Shown here: positions 1 through 5,835 of the stretch, in pieces | How the letters are laid out: every line of letters begins with the position of its first letter | How positions within the stretch are numbered: position 1 is the first letter of the stretch | Position numbers and translations under genes: made by a program | The notes under the pieces: model-generated | The model's input: only the letters and a program-made list of their open reading frames with translations | Told to the model about the DNA's origin: nothing | Database searches by the model: none | Source: Deltaproteobacteria bacterium | GTDB taxonomy: Bacteria > Myxococcota_A > UBA796 > UBA2385 | Direction of reading: 5' to 3' | NCBI GenBank assembly: GCA_015489145.1 | Contig: WGAH01000769.1 | Coordinates: forward strand, 1-5,835 | Length of the DNA stretch: 5,835 nucleotides

Positions 1-2
1 CC

Positions 3-377
3 ACCAGCCCGGTGCCGCTGTGGGCCCAGCTCGCCGACGGGCTTCGCGCCCTCATCGCCTCGGGGCAGATCGCGCCGGGCGAGGCGATTCCCTCGGTGCG
101 GGAGCTGGCGCGGGGCCTCGGGATCAACCCGGCGACGGCGGCGCGGGCCTGCCGGGTGCTCGCCGACGAGGGGCTGGTGCGGACCCGGCGCGGCGCGGGG
201 AGCGTGGTGGTCGAGCAGCCGGCCCGGGTGGCGGACGAGCGCGCCCGGGCCCTCGCCGAGGCCGCCCGGGCCTACGCGGCGCGGTGCCGCGCGCTCGGCG
301 TGGACGCGGAGGATGCGGCGAAGGCGCTGGAGGCGGCCTGGGACGAGGCGTCCCGGCGAGACGGGAGGACCCGATGA
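3..377 (+). CDS. GntR-family transcriptional regulator, YtrA-like, 5' partial
   Basis: This is probably a DNA-binding repressor of the ABC operon it heads. The frame is open to the left edge. The first visible residues, TSPVPLWAQL, match the part just after the start of GntR/YtrA proteins (typically xxSPxPLYxQ), so roughly 5-10 residues and the true start lie upstream. The GTG at 12 falls inside this conserved segment and is unlikely to be the start. The winged helix-turn-helix follows: IPSVRELARGLGINPATAAR (helices 2-3), then RVLADEGLV and the wing RRGAGSVVV. After it come only about 50 residues, Ala/Arg-rich and helical, with no FadR, UTRA or aminotransferase effector domain. A short tail like this is typical of the YtrA subfamily, whose members usually sit beside ABC transporter genes. 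The stop TGA (375-377) overlaps the next gene's ATG. The ligand or signal cannot be told from the sequence. Confidence 0.9.
   Translation, partial: TSPVPLWAQLADGLRALIASGQIAPGEAIPSVRELARGLGINPATAARACRVLADEGLVRTRRGAGSVVVEQPARVADERARALAEAARAYAARCRALGVDAEDAAKALEAAWDEASRRDGRTR
363..368 (+). promoter_or_regulatory. Ribosome binding site of the ABC ATPase gene
   Basis: GGGAGG lies 5 bases before the ATG at 374, inside the end of the regulator gene. It selects this ATG as the start, although the reading frame is open a long way upstream. Confidence 0.8.
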
Positions 378-1306
378 GCAAGGTGTCGTCGCAAGGGCGG
401 GAGCCCGTCGTCCTCGTGGAGGACCTCGTCGTCCGCTACGGTCGCCGCGTCGCCGTGGACCGCGTCTCGCTGCGGGTGCGGCCCGGCGAGGTCTACGCGC
501 TCCTCGGGCGCAACGGGGCCGGCAAGTCGAGCCTGGTGCGCGCGCTGCTCGGCCTGCGGCGCCCGGCGGCCGGGCGGGTGCGCCTGCTCGGCGGCGACCC
601 GTGGCGGCGCCGCGCGGCCCTGCTTCCCCGCGTCGGGGTCCTCGCCGAGAGCGACGACGCCCCCCTCGACCTGCCCATCGCCGACACCGCCCGCTTCCTC
701 GCGCGGGTCCACCCGGGCTGGGACGCGGCGGCCTTCGCGGCCCGCCTGCGGGGCTGGGGAATCCACCCTCGGCGGCTGCTCGGCCGCCTCTCCCGCGGCC
801 AGCGCCGCCTGGTGCACCTCGCGATGGCCCTCGCCCACGCCCCGGCGCTGCTCGTCCTCGACGACCCCACCCTCGGGCTGGACGCCGTGGCCCGGCGCGC
901 GGTCTTCGACGAGGTGGTGGCGGCCCTGGCCGAGAGCGGCACCACCGTGCTGCTCACCACCCACGACCTGGCCGGCATCGAGGGCCTGGCCGACCGGGTG
1001 GGCTTCCTCGACCGCGGCCGGCTCGTGCTGGACGCCGAGCGCGAGGCGCTGCGCGCGCGCTGCCGGCGCCTCGACCTGCGGCTGTCGGGGGGCGTGGCGC
1101 CGGAGGAGGTGCTGGCCCGCCTCGCGCCGCTGGAGCCCCTCGGACACGCGCGCCTCGGCTCGCGCATGGAAGTGACGGTGCGGAACTTCGAGGCGAATCG
1201 CTGGCGCGCGCTGGTCCCGACGCTGGGAGTGGCGGAAGCGCCCGCGGATCCGGCGGCGCTGTCGCTGGAGGAGCTGTTCCTGGCCCTGTGCGGAGGTGAG
1301 GCATGA
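374..1306 (+). CDS. ABC transporter ATP-binding protein, BcrA/YtrB-like
   Basis: This 310-residue cytoplasmic ATPase should power the membrane protein encoded next to it. Walker A is GRNGAGKS (45-52), the signature is LSRGQ (139-143), Walker B is LLVLDDP (159-165), the D-loop is GLD (168-170) and the H-loop His is H197 in TTHD. Residues 1-220 form the nucleotide-binding domain. The last 90 residues are a C-terminal extension of the kind seen in drug or bacitracin exporter ATPases. HPGWD at 113-117 matches the (Y/H)PxWD segment I associate with YtrB-type ATPases found with GntR regulators. Two active-site positions differ from the consensus: the Walker B glutamate is Asp (D164), and the Q-loop position is Glu (E92 in VGVLAES). 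Both substitutions occur in this branch of the family, so the protein is probably active. The frame stays open upstream of the ATG, but the RBS and the ATGA overlap with the regulator gene support this start. The gene also overlaps the permease gene by ATGA. The substrate is unknown. Confidence 0.95.
   Translation: MSKVSSQGREPVVLVEDLVVRYGRRVAVDRVSLRVRPGEVYALLGRNGAGKSSLVRALLGLRRPAAGRVRLLGGDPWRRRAALLPRVGVLAESDDAPLDLPIADTARFLARVHPGWDAAAFAARLRGWGIHPRRLLGRLSRGQRRLVHLAMALAHAPALLVLDDPTLGLDAVARRAVFDEVVAALAESGTTVLLTTHDLAGIEGLADRVGFLDRGRLVLDAEREALRARCRRLDLRLSGGVAPEEVLARLAPLEPLGHARLGSRMEVTVRNFEANRWRALVPTLGVAEAPADPAALSLEELFLALCGGEA
1292..1297 (+). promoter_or_regulatory. Ribosome binding site of the permease gene
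   Basis: GGAGGT (continuing GA) lies just upstream of the ATG at 1303, within the ATPase gene. This is a near-ideal Shine-Dalgarno sequence, with 6 bases from the GGAGG core to the start. Together with the ATGA overlap it suggests translational coupling and matched output of the two subunits. Confidence 0.85.
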
Positions 1307-3351
1307 AGGCGGCGCTGGCGGCGGCGAGGCTGGACTGGGCCCACTGGCGGCCGCTGCTGCTGGCCGCGCCGGTGGCGGGGCTGCTGCCCCTGCTGCTCGG
1401 GATGCGGGCCCTCGGCGGCGCGCACGCGGCCGACGTCCGCGACGTGGCGGCGCTCGTGCTCGCGATGAGCCTCGCCGTCCTCGGGGCCGTCCAGGCCGGC
1501 TTCGGGCGCCTCGGCCACCCCGCCCGACGCGCCTTCCCCCTCAGGCGCGGCCTGTCCGCGGGGGCGCTGTGGTTCGGGCAGCTCGCCGGCGCCTGGCTCG
1601 CGTCGATGGTCGTGCTCCTCCTCGCCCTGGCCCCGGCCACCCTGGCGGGCGGCGGCCTGCTCGGAATCCTCTCCCGCGAGCTCCTCGCCTGGCCCTACCG
1701 GCTGTGGGCCGACGCGGTGATCCACACGAACGCCGACACGCGCGCGCAGGCGGTGCTGCCCGCCGCCTGGACCCGGGCGGACCCCTGGACCGCCTGGGCG
1801 CCGGCGCCGCAGCTCGCGCTGCTGGGCCTGCTCCTGCTCGGAGTGCTGCTCGTCGCCGCCTTCCTCGGCACGGCCCTGCGCGACCGGGGGGCGCGCCTGG
1901 CGCTGGACGCCGTCGGCCTCGGCCTCGCCGCGGCCGGCTGCGCCTGGGCCTTCGCCCCGCTGCTGCGGTGGCTGGCCCTCGGCGAAATCGGTCTCGGCGC
2001 GGCGATCCTCTCCGCCTTCCTGCTGTCCGGCCTCCTTTTCGGGACCGCCGCGGCCGTGGCCCTCGGGCGGGCGGATCCGGGCCGCGCCCACCTCGCGGCC
2101 AGCGCGGCGCTGGGACTCGCGGCGCTCCTCGGCATCGGGACCGCCGGGGCCCGGGCGCGCGAGGCCGTGGACCTCACCCTCGCCGACCTCGCGATCACGG
2201 GCGAGGTCGAGGGCGCGCCGCGGGGAAGCTGGGCGGTCGTCGAGGCGCGGGCGCGGGGCCGGGTGGCCTTCTGGCGCTACTTCCTCGCCGATCTCGCCAC
2301 GGGCCGGGTGATCCCGATGACCGGGCTGAGGAAGGACGGGTCCGGGGCCCGGGTCTTCGCCCCCGACGGGAACGCGGTGGCCTGGAAGGGCCAGGCGTTC
2401 CCCTGGCGAGCGGGGTCTCTCTGGTACCAGGACCTCGCGCGCCCCGACGCCGAGGCGGTCGAGGTGCCGGACCGGGGGGCGGGCTGGGGTTCCCTGGCGG
2501 CGCTCTCGTCCGACGGCCGCCTGGTCCTGGTGAACCACCGCGGGCGCGTTCGCGTGGTCACCGTGCCGGACGGTCGCGCGCGCTTCGCGGAGCGGTCCAC
2601 CGAGGACGAGCAGGGATACCTGCAGGCGCTGGTGTTCACCGAGCGCGGCGGGCTCCGGCTGGTGCGGGGCCTCTGGTGCGCCGACCCCGAGCGTCCCGGC
2701 CGCCGGTACGGCTGTGGGGAGCGGGTGATCGACCTCGCGCCCGACGGCCGCGCGATCCGCACCGCCGAGCTTCCCGTCGACGGCGCGGCCCTGGTGGCGC
2801 TCCTCGCTCCGGGGCGCCTGGTCGCCTGGCACCACCGAGACGGGTGGGCGAAGCTCGTGGACCTCGAGGACGGAATCGAGGGCGTGGACCTCCCGCTGCC
2901 CCCGGACGCGCGGGTGCCGGCCCCCGTGCGCCTGGCCGACGGCGGCTTCGCGCTGGGCTGGCGCGCAACCGTGGACGGGGCGCGCCACTTCTTCCTCGCG
3001 AGCTTCGACCGCGACGGCCGCCCGCGGGGCGGGGTGCGCGACCTCGGGCCCATCCGGTGGTTCCGCCTCGGCGGCGAGCCCACCCCCGGCGAGGTCGTCG
3101 CCTGCACGACCGACCCGCCGCCGTTCCCGTCGCGGAGCGGCTGCGTGCTCGTGCGCCTGGCGGACGGCGCGATCACGCCGCTGGGCGATGGGACCGAGAC
3201 CGCCGCGCCGAGACGGGACCCGGCCGGCAAGCTCGTCGCGCCGGGCACCCCCGCCACCCGCCTCTTCGTCGACCGCCGGCACCGCCTGCTGTGGCTGGAC
3301 CTCGAGAAGCGGGCGCTGGTGCCTTGGACGCCCGCCGTGTCGACTCGCTGA
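1303..3351 (+). CDS. ABC-2-like permease with large extracytoplasmic propeller-like domain
   Basis: This 682-residue protein is the likely membrane partner of the ATPase. About seven hydrophobic segments can be seen at roughly 17-33, 48-68, 90-117, 169-190, 198-220, 229-254 and 262-282. Basic stretches fall in the predicted cytoplasmic loops: HPARRAFPLRRG at 72-83, RDRGAR at 193-198 and GRADPGR at 255-261. The first of these, between TM2 and TM3, resembles the LP(V/L)SRR-type loop of ABC-2 permeases. Positive-inside topology puts the N-terminus in the cytoplasm and residues 283-682 outside. That region has recurring beta-turn units: APDGNAVAW (353-361), SSDGRLVLV (402-410), APDGRAIRT (479-487) and LADGGFALGW (544-553), as in TolB/WD40-like propellers. 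Four cysteines lie in it as two close pairs, C459/C471 and C601/C614, which could form disulfides. Permeases of this class usually lack such a domain, so the fusion is unusual. The domain could bind cargo, a cell-wall precursor or a partner. I cannot name a family for it; the ABC-2 assignment rests mainly on context and helix pattern. Confidence 0.8.
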   Translation: MKAALAAARLDWAHWRPLLLAAPVAGLLPLLLGMRALGGAHAADVRDVAALVLAMSLAVLGAVQAGFGRLGHPARRAFPLRRGLSAGALWFGQLAGAWLASMVVLLLALAPATLAGGGLLGILSRELLAWPYRLWADAVIHTNADTRAQAVLPAAWTRADPWTAWAPAPQLALLGLLLLGVLLVAAFLGTALRDRGARLALDAVGLGLAAAGCAWAFAPLLRWLALGEIGLGAAILSAFLLSGLLFGTAAAVALGRADPGRAHLAASAALGLAALLGIGTAGARAREAVDLTLADLAITGEVEGAPRGSWAVVEARARGRVAFWRYFLADLATGRVIPMTGLRKDGSGARVFAPDGNAVAWKGQAFPWRAGSLWYQDLARPDAEAVEVPDRGAGWGSLAALSSDGRLVLVNHRGRVRVVTVPDGRARFAERSTEDEQGYLQALVFTERGGLRLVRGLWCADPERPGRRYGCGERVIDLAPDGRAIRTAELPVDGAALVALLAPGRLVAWHHRDGWAKLVDLEDGIEGVDLPLPPDARVPAPVRLADGGFALGWRATVDGARHFFLASFDRDGRPRGGVRDLGPIRWFRLGGEPTPGEVVACTTDPPPFPSRSGCVLVRLADGAITPLGDGTETAAPRRDPAGKLVAPGTPATRLFVDRRHRLLWLDLEKRALVPWTPAVSTR

Positions 3352-3353
3352 CC

Positions 3354-4037
3354 CTACCGCGCCGCCTCCCGGCGGATCGTCCGCCCGAGCAGCACCGCCA
3401 GCACCAGGGCGTAGTGGCACATCAGCGAGGGCAGCGACGGGTCGATCCAGCGGGAGGCGACGACCTGGGTGAGGAAGGCGAGCAGCATGAAGGCGGCGGT
3501 GCCCGCCACGAGGTCGGCCACGTGCGCCCGGGCCGTCGGGTCGCCGAGGCGCGCCAGCGCGGCGATGCCCCAGAAGACGGTGGTGAACAGGCCGAGCTCG
3601 TACAGGCCGCCGTAGAGGTGGAACCAGGGGGTGCCGCGGCCGTAGGTGGCGACGACGGCCTGGCAGACCGTGCCGGTCACGAAGTCGGGAAGGGCGAAGA
3701 CGAGGACGACCAGGCCCGCCGCCGCGCCGAAGCTGCCGAGGACGAGGCGGCGCGCCCACGGCGCCGGGCGGGTGTACCGCACGAGGAGCCACAGCGACAG
3801 GGGCGGCAGCCACACCACGTCGGCGTAGGCGAGGCGCACCCAGATCGCCTCGGCGGTGCGCCCGCAGGCGACGGCCTCGAGGAGCTGGTAGCCGGCGAGG
3901 AGCAGCAGCAGCGCCGCGATGGGCCGCCGCACCGCCGGCCGGCCGGGGCTCCGCAGGGCCCGCGCCGCCAGCGCGATCTCGTAGGCCGCCGTCGCCAGCG
4001 ACAGCAGCGGGGAGTAGCCGTTGTCCAGGAGCAGCAT
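3354..4037 (-). CDS. Uncharacterised seven-helix membrane protein, HisKA_7TM-like
   Basis: This 227-residue protein is nearly all membrane, with hydrophobic segments near 8-27, 38-58, 66-88, 96-116, 137-163, 172-194 and 202-219. There is no signal peptide and no soluble domain. Around TM3, VRLAYADVVWLPPLSLWLLV ends in RYTRP. This resembles the pattern with a Pro-Pro pair and a terminal (E/R)YTG-like motif in the 7TM module at the N-terminus of some sensor histidine kinases, but no kinase, GGDEF or other output domain follows; the protein ends at a basic tail, RTIRREAAR. It may be a stand-alone sensory or structural membrane protein. The family link is recalled, not searched. The start ATG (4035-4037) has an SD-like GAGGGG upstream and is the natural start before TM1. 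The gene converges with the permease gene, with 2 bases between the stops, and diverges from the helicase gene. Cysteines at 58, 125 and 207 are scattered and suggest no metal site. Confidence 0.8.
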   Translation of the reverse strand: MLLLDNGYSPLLSLATAAYEIALAARALRSPGRPAVRRPIAALLLLLAGYQLLEAVACGRTAEAIWVRLAYADVVWLPPLSLWLLVRYTRPAPWARRLVLGSFGAAAGLVVLVFALPDFVTGTVCQAVVATYGRGTPWFHLYGGLYELGLFTTVFWGIAALARLGDPTARAHVADLVAGTAAFMLLAFLTQVVASRWIDPSLPSLMCHYALVLAVLLGRTIRREAAR

Positions 4038-4042
4038 GCGCC

Positions 4043-4048
4043 CCCCTC
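4043..4048 (-). promoter_or_regulatory. Ribosome binding site of the 7TM membrane protein gene
   Basis: Read on the minus strand this is GAGGGG within a G-run, with the GAGG core 7 bases before the ATG at 4037. It supports that start. Confidence 0.6.
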
Positions 4049-4092
4049 GTCGAGGCGCCCGCCTATCCGGGCCGTCCCGGCGCGGCCCGCGC

Positions 4093-4098
4093 TACCCT
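4093..4098 (+). promoter_or_regulatory. Candidate -10 box for a leaderless helicase transcript
   Basis: TACCCT fits the TAnnnT form of a bacterial -10 element and ends 8 bases before the helicase ATG at 4107. Transcription from it would start at or next to the ATG. The helicase gene has no Shine-Dalgarno sequence (CTCGCCGGCG precedes the ATG), which fits leaderless translation. No clear -35 is visible. This is an inference from spacing only. Confidence 0.35.
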
Positions 4099-4106
4099 CG
4101 CCGGCG

Positions 4107-5835
4107 ATGCCGTGGTCCCGCCTCGCCGCCGGCTCGCCCCTGCGCCGCTACCAGCGCCGGGCGGTGGACGCCCTCGTCGCCGCCCTCGCCGAGCCCGGGG
4201 CGCGCACCAGCCTCGTCGCGCCGCCGGGGGCGGGCAAGACGCGCTGCGCCCTGCACGTCGCCGCGGCCCTCGAGCGCCCCGTCGAGGTGCGGGTCCCCAC
4301 CACCGCGCTGGTGGCGCAGTGGAAGGCCCGCGTGGCCGACACCTTCGTGTCCCTGGACGAGGGGCCGGCCGAACCGCCCGTGCGCGTCGCCACCTACGCG
4401 GGGCTGGGGCGCTTCGAGCCCGGCGCCCTCGTCATTCTCGACGAGTGCCACCACCTCGCCGCCCGCTGGGGGGAGGCGGTGCTCGCCGTCCTCGGCCCGG
4501 AGCACCGGGTCCTCGGCCTCACGGCGACGCCGCTGGCCCCGGAGGGCCGCTACGGCGAGCTGGTGGGCGCGCGCTCCGTCGTCGTCGACGCCCCGCCGCT
4601 GGTGCGCGAGGGCCACCTGAGCCCCTACCGCGACCTGGCCTGGCCGGTGCTGGTCGACGCCGACGAGGTGCCGGGCCTGGCGCGCGCCTCGGCGGCGCTG
4701 GCGGAGGCCGAGCGCGCCCTCGGCGAGCGCCTGGAGAACTGGGTGGCGCGGCAGCTTCGCGAGGACCTCGTCGCGCTGACCGAGGCGCGCTTCGTCCGCG
4801 AGGAGGGGCTGCTCGTCGCCCTGTGCCGCCACCGGCACGCCCGCGGCCTCTCGCTTCCCAACGACCTGCCCGCCGACCCCGAGCTCACCGCTCCCCCCAC
4901 CATCCACGACCGCGCCCTGCTGCTCCACGCCTGCGCCCCCGAGGACCCGGCGGTGCGCGCGGCGCTGCGGGAGGCCGGCTACCGCCCCGCCGGCCCCCGC
5001 CGGGTGGTGCTCGTGCGCGACGCCGGACTCCGGGGCCTGGCCGCCACCCCCGCCCGGGTGCGCGGCGCCGTCGAGCTGCTCGCCGCCGAGCACCGGGCCC
5101 GCGCCGACGGCCTGCGGGCCCTCGTCCTCACCGACCGCGACGTGGAGCGGACCGGCTCGGAGGTTCTCAGCGCCCGGCAGGTGCTCCGGGCCTTCGTCGC
5201 CGACCGCCGCACCGACGCCCTCGACCCCATCCTCGTCACCGGCAGCGCCTTCTGGGTGGACGACGACCTGTGGCCCCGGGTGCGCCCCCGCGCGCCGGAC
5301 CTGCCGTGGCGCGAGGCCGGCGACCACCACGAGCTCGACGTGAGCGGCTGGCCCACCGCCGAGCGGGTGGCGCTGGCGACGCGGCTGCTGTCCGAGGGGG
5401 TGACGCGCTGCCTCGTCGGCACCCGGCACCTCCTCGGGGAGGGCTGGGACTGCCCGGCGGTGAACTGCGTGGTGGACCTCACGGGCATCGTGGCGCCGAT
5501 CACCGTCAACCAGGTGCGGGGCCGCGCCGGCCGCCCGGACCCGGCGGACCCGAGCAAGGTGGCCTCGATCTGGGACGTGGTCGCCCTGGCCCCCGGCCTG
5601 CCCGGCGGCGACCGCATGCTGGTCCGCCTGCGCGAGCGCCACGCCCACACCTTCGGCGTGGACGACGCCGGCCGCATTCGCGCCGGGCTGGCCCGCATCG
5701 ACCGCGACCTGCTCCTGCCGCCGGCGGCGCTGGCGCCCCGGGTCGAGGCCCTGCGGGGGCGCATGGTCGCCCGGGCCTCCGACATCACCCGCACCGCCGA
5801 GCTGTGGGCGGTGGGCCGGGACCTGTCTCTTATAC
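4107..5835 (+). CDS. SF2 DEAD/DEAH-type helicase, 3' partial
   Basis: This is a nucleic-acid-dependent ATPase of superfamily 2, with 576 codons in the window and no stop. The motifs appear in order: PLRRYQRRAV (11-20), the Q-motif-like start of ResIII-type helicases; motif I APPGAGKT (38-45); Ia VPTTALVAQW (63-72); II LDECHH (111-116); III GLTATP (137-142); IV-like ALVLTD (338-343); V GTRHLLGEGWD (438-448); and VI QVRGRAGR (469-476). DECHH and the RYQ start resemble XPB/Ssl2 and restriction-type helicases. About 190 residues lie between RecA1 (to about 145) and RecA2 (from about 335); much of this is helical and Ala/Arg/Glu-rich. The segment SARQVLRAFVADRRTDALDP (355-374), motif V and IWDVVALAPG (488-497) match, from memory, a group of large uncharacterised helicases in high-GC bacteria that continue well beyond this point. 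The ATG is the only plausible start and lies 11 residues before the conserved RYQ region. Residues 573-576 (LSLI) come from adapter sequence. DNA repair, defence or RNA roles are all possible; the context does not decide. Confidence 0.93.
   Translation, partial: MPWSRLAAGSPLRRYQRRAVDALVAALAEPGARTSLVAPPGAGKTRCALHVAAALERPVEVRVPTTALVAQWKARVADTFVSLDEGPAEPPVRVATYAGLGRFEPGALVILDECHHLAARWGEAVLAVLGPEHRVLGLTATPLAPEGRYGELVGARSVVVDAPPLVREGHLSPYRDLAWPVLVDADEVPGLARASAALAEAERALGERLENWVARQLREDLVALTEARFVREEGLLVALCRHRHARGLSLPNDLPADPELTAPPTIHDRALLLHACAPEDPAVRAALREAGYRPAGPRRVVLVRDAGLRGLAATPARVRGAVELLAAEHRARADGLRALVLTDRDVERTGSEVLSARQVLRAFVADRRTDALDPILVTGSAFWVDDDLWPRVRPRAPDLPWREAGDHHELDVSGWPTAERVALATRLLSEGVTRCLVGTRHLLGEGWDCPAVNCVVDLTGIVAPITVNQVRGRAGRPDPADPSKVASIWDVVALAPGLPGGDRMLVRLRERHAHTFGVDDAGRIRAGLARIDRDLLLPPAALAPRVEALRGRMVARASDITRTAELWAVGRDLSLI
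5823..5835 (+). other. Tn5/Nextera mosaic-end adapter remnant at contig end
   Basis: CTGTCTCTTATAC is identical to the first 13 bases of the 19-base Tn5 mosaic end used in transposase-based libraries. The natural IS50 outer end differs at base 4 (CTGACTC) and the inner end differs from base 10 (CTTGATC), so this is the engineered form. It is abruptly AT-rich beside DNA of about 75% GC and reaches the exact end of the window. It should be treated as read-through adapter, with genomic sequence ending at 5822. Confidence 0.9.

Larger units (their letters stand above)
4038..4106. promoter_or_regulatory. Divergent intergenic region between 7TM and helicase genes
   Basis: These 69 bases must hold the minus-strand gene's leader and at least part of the promoters of both divergent genes. 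They contain a 7-base perfect inverted repeat, CGGGCCG (4068-4074) and CGGCCCG (4083-4089), with an 8-base spacer, which could be an operator. Inverted repeats of this size are expected fairly often in DNA this GC-rich, so this is only a candidate. No clear -35/-10 pair is seen on the minus strand. Confidence 0.5.

Noticed and set aside
20..373. Upstream extension of the ABC ATPase frame to position 20
   Set aside because: The extra 118 residues are Gly/Arg/Ala-rich noise overlapping the real GntR gene in another frame. The ATG at 374 has a good ribosome binding site and the ATPase domain begins just after it.
3361..3376. Hairpin CCGCC-TCCC-GGCGG near the convergent stops, as a terminator
   Set aside because: The stem is only 5 pairs, there is no T-run on either strand, and it lies inside the 7TM coding region. 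Such stems are common by chance at this GC content.
493..3813. A 1106-codon open frame on the minus strand
   Set aside because: It lies antisense to the ATPase and permease genes. Its translation is low-complexity Arg/Pro/Gly/Ala with no motif, as expected where high GC makes stop codons rare.
4021..4620. A 199-codon plus-strand frame overlapping the helicase start
   Set aside because: It is out of frame with the helicase, rich in Arg/Pro/Ser, and lacks motifs.
4092..5648. A 518-codon open frame on the minus strand
   Set aside because: It is antisense to the helicase gene, which has every SF2 motif in order on the plus strand. The antisense translation has no recognisable domain.
5823..5835. 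Real IS50/Tn5 transposon end interrupting the helicase
   Set aside because: The bases match the engineered mosaic end, not the natural outer or inner end, and the match stops at the sequence boundary, as adapter read-through does.

Overview
The window is very GC-rich (about three quarters G+C by eye) and densely coding, with GGAGG-type ribosome binding sites, ATGA start/stop overlaps and G/C in nearly every third codon position. That fits a high-GC bacterium such as Myxococcota, Actinomycetota or a similar soil or environmental lineage. Nothing here fixes the phylum. The last 13 bases match the synthetic Tn5/Nextera mosaic end, so this looks like the raw end of an assembled contig whose right boundary is a library artefact.

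Layout. Bases 1-3351 (+ strand) hold a three-gene operon: a GntR/YtrA-type regulator cut at its 5' end, an ABC ATPase of the BcrA/YtrB type, and a 682-residue membrane protein. Each pair is joined by a 4-base ATGA overlap. The membrane protein has about seven transmembrane helices followed by some 400 residues that topology places outside the cytoplasm and that carry repeated Asp-Gly turns like a beta-propeller. The likely design is a regulator that controls its own exporter-like ABC system, with the third gene as a permease fused to an external sensing or binding domain.

Bases 3354-4037 (- strand) encode a 227-residue protein that is almost entirely membrane helices. It resembles the 7TM sensory module found at the N-terminus of some histidine kinases, but stands alone. 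It converges on the permease gene with 2 bases between the stop codons.

A 69-base divergent gap (4038-4106) separates it from a + strand gene that runs off the window: an SF2 DNA/RNA helicase with all the main motifs (GAGKT, DECHH, TATP, QVRGRAGR) and a long insert between its two RecA-like domains. It has no visible Shine-Dalgarno sequence and has a TAnnnT box 8 bases before its ATG, which suggests a leaderless transcript.

No RNA gene, mobile element, CRISPR array or convincing terminator was seen. The points most worth following up are the permease-propeller fusion, the stand-alone 7TM protein, the helicase, and the adapter at the contig end.
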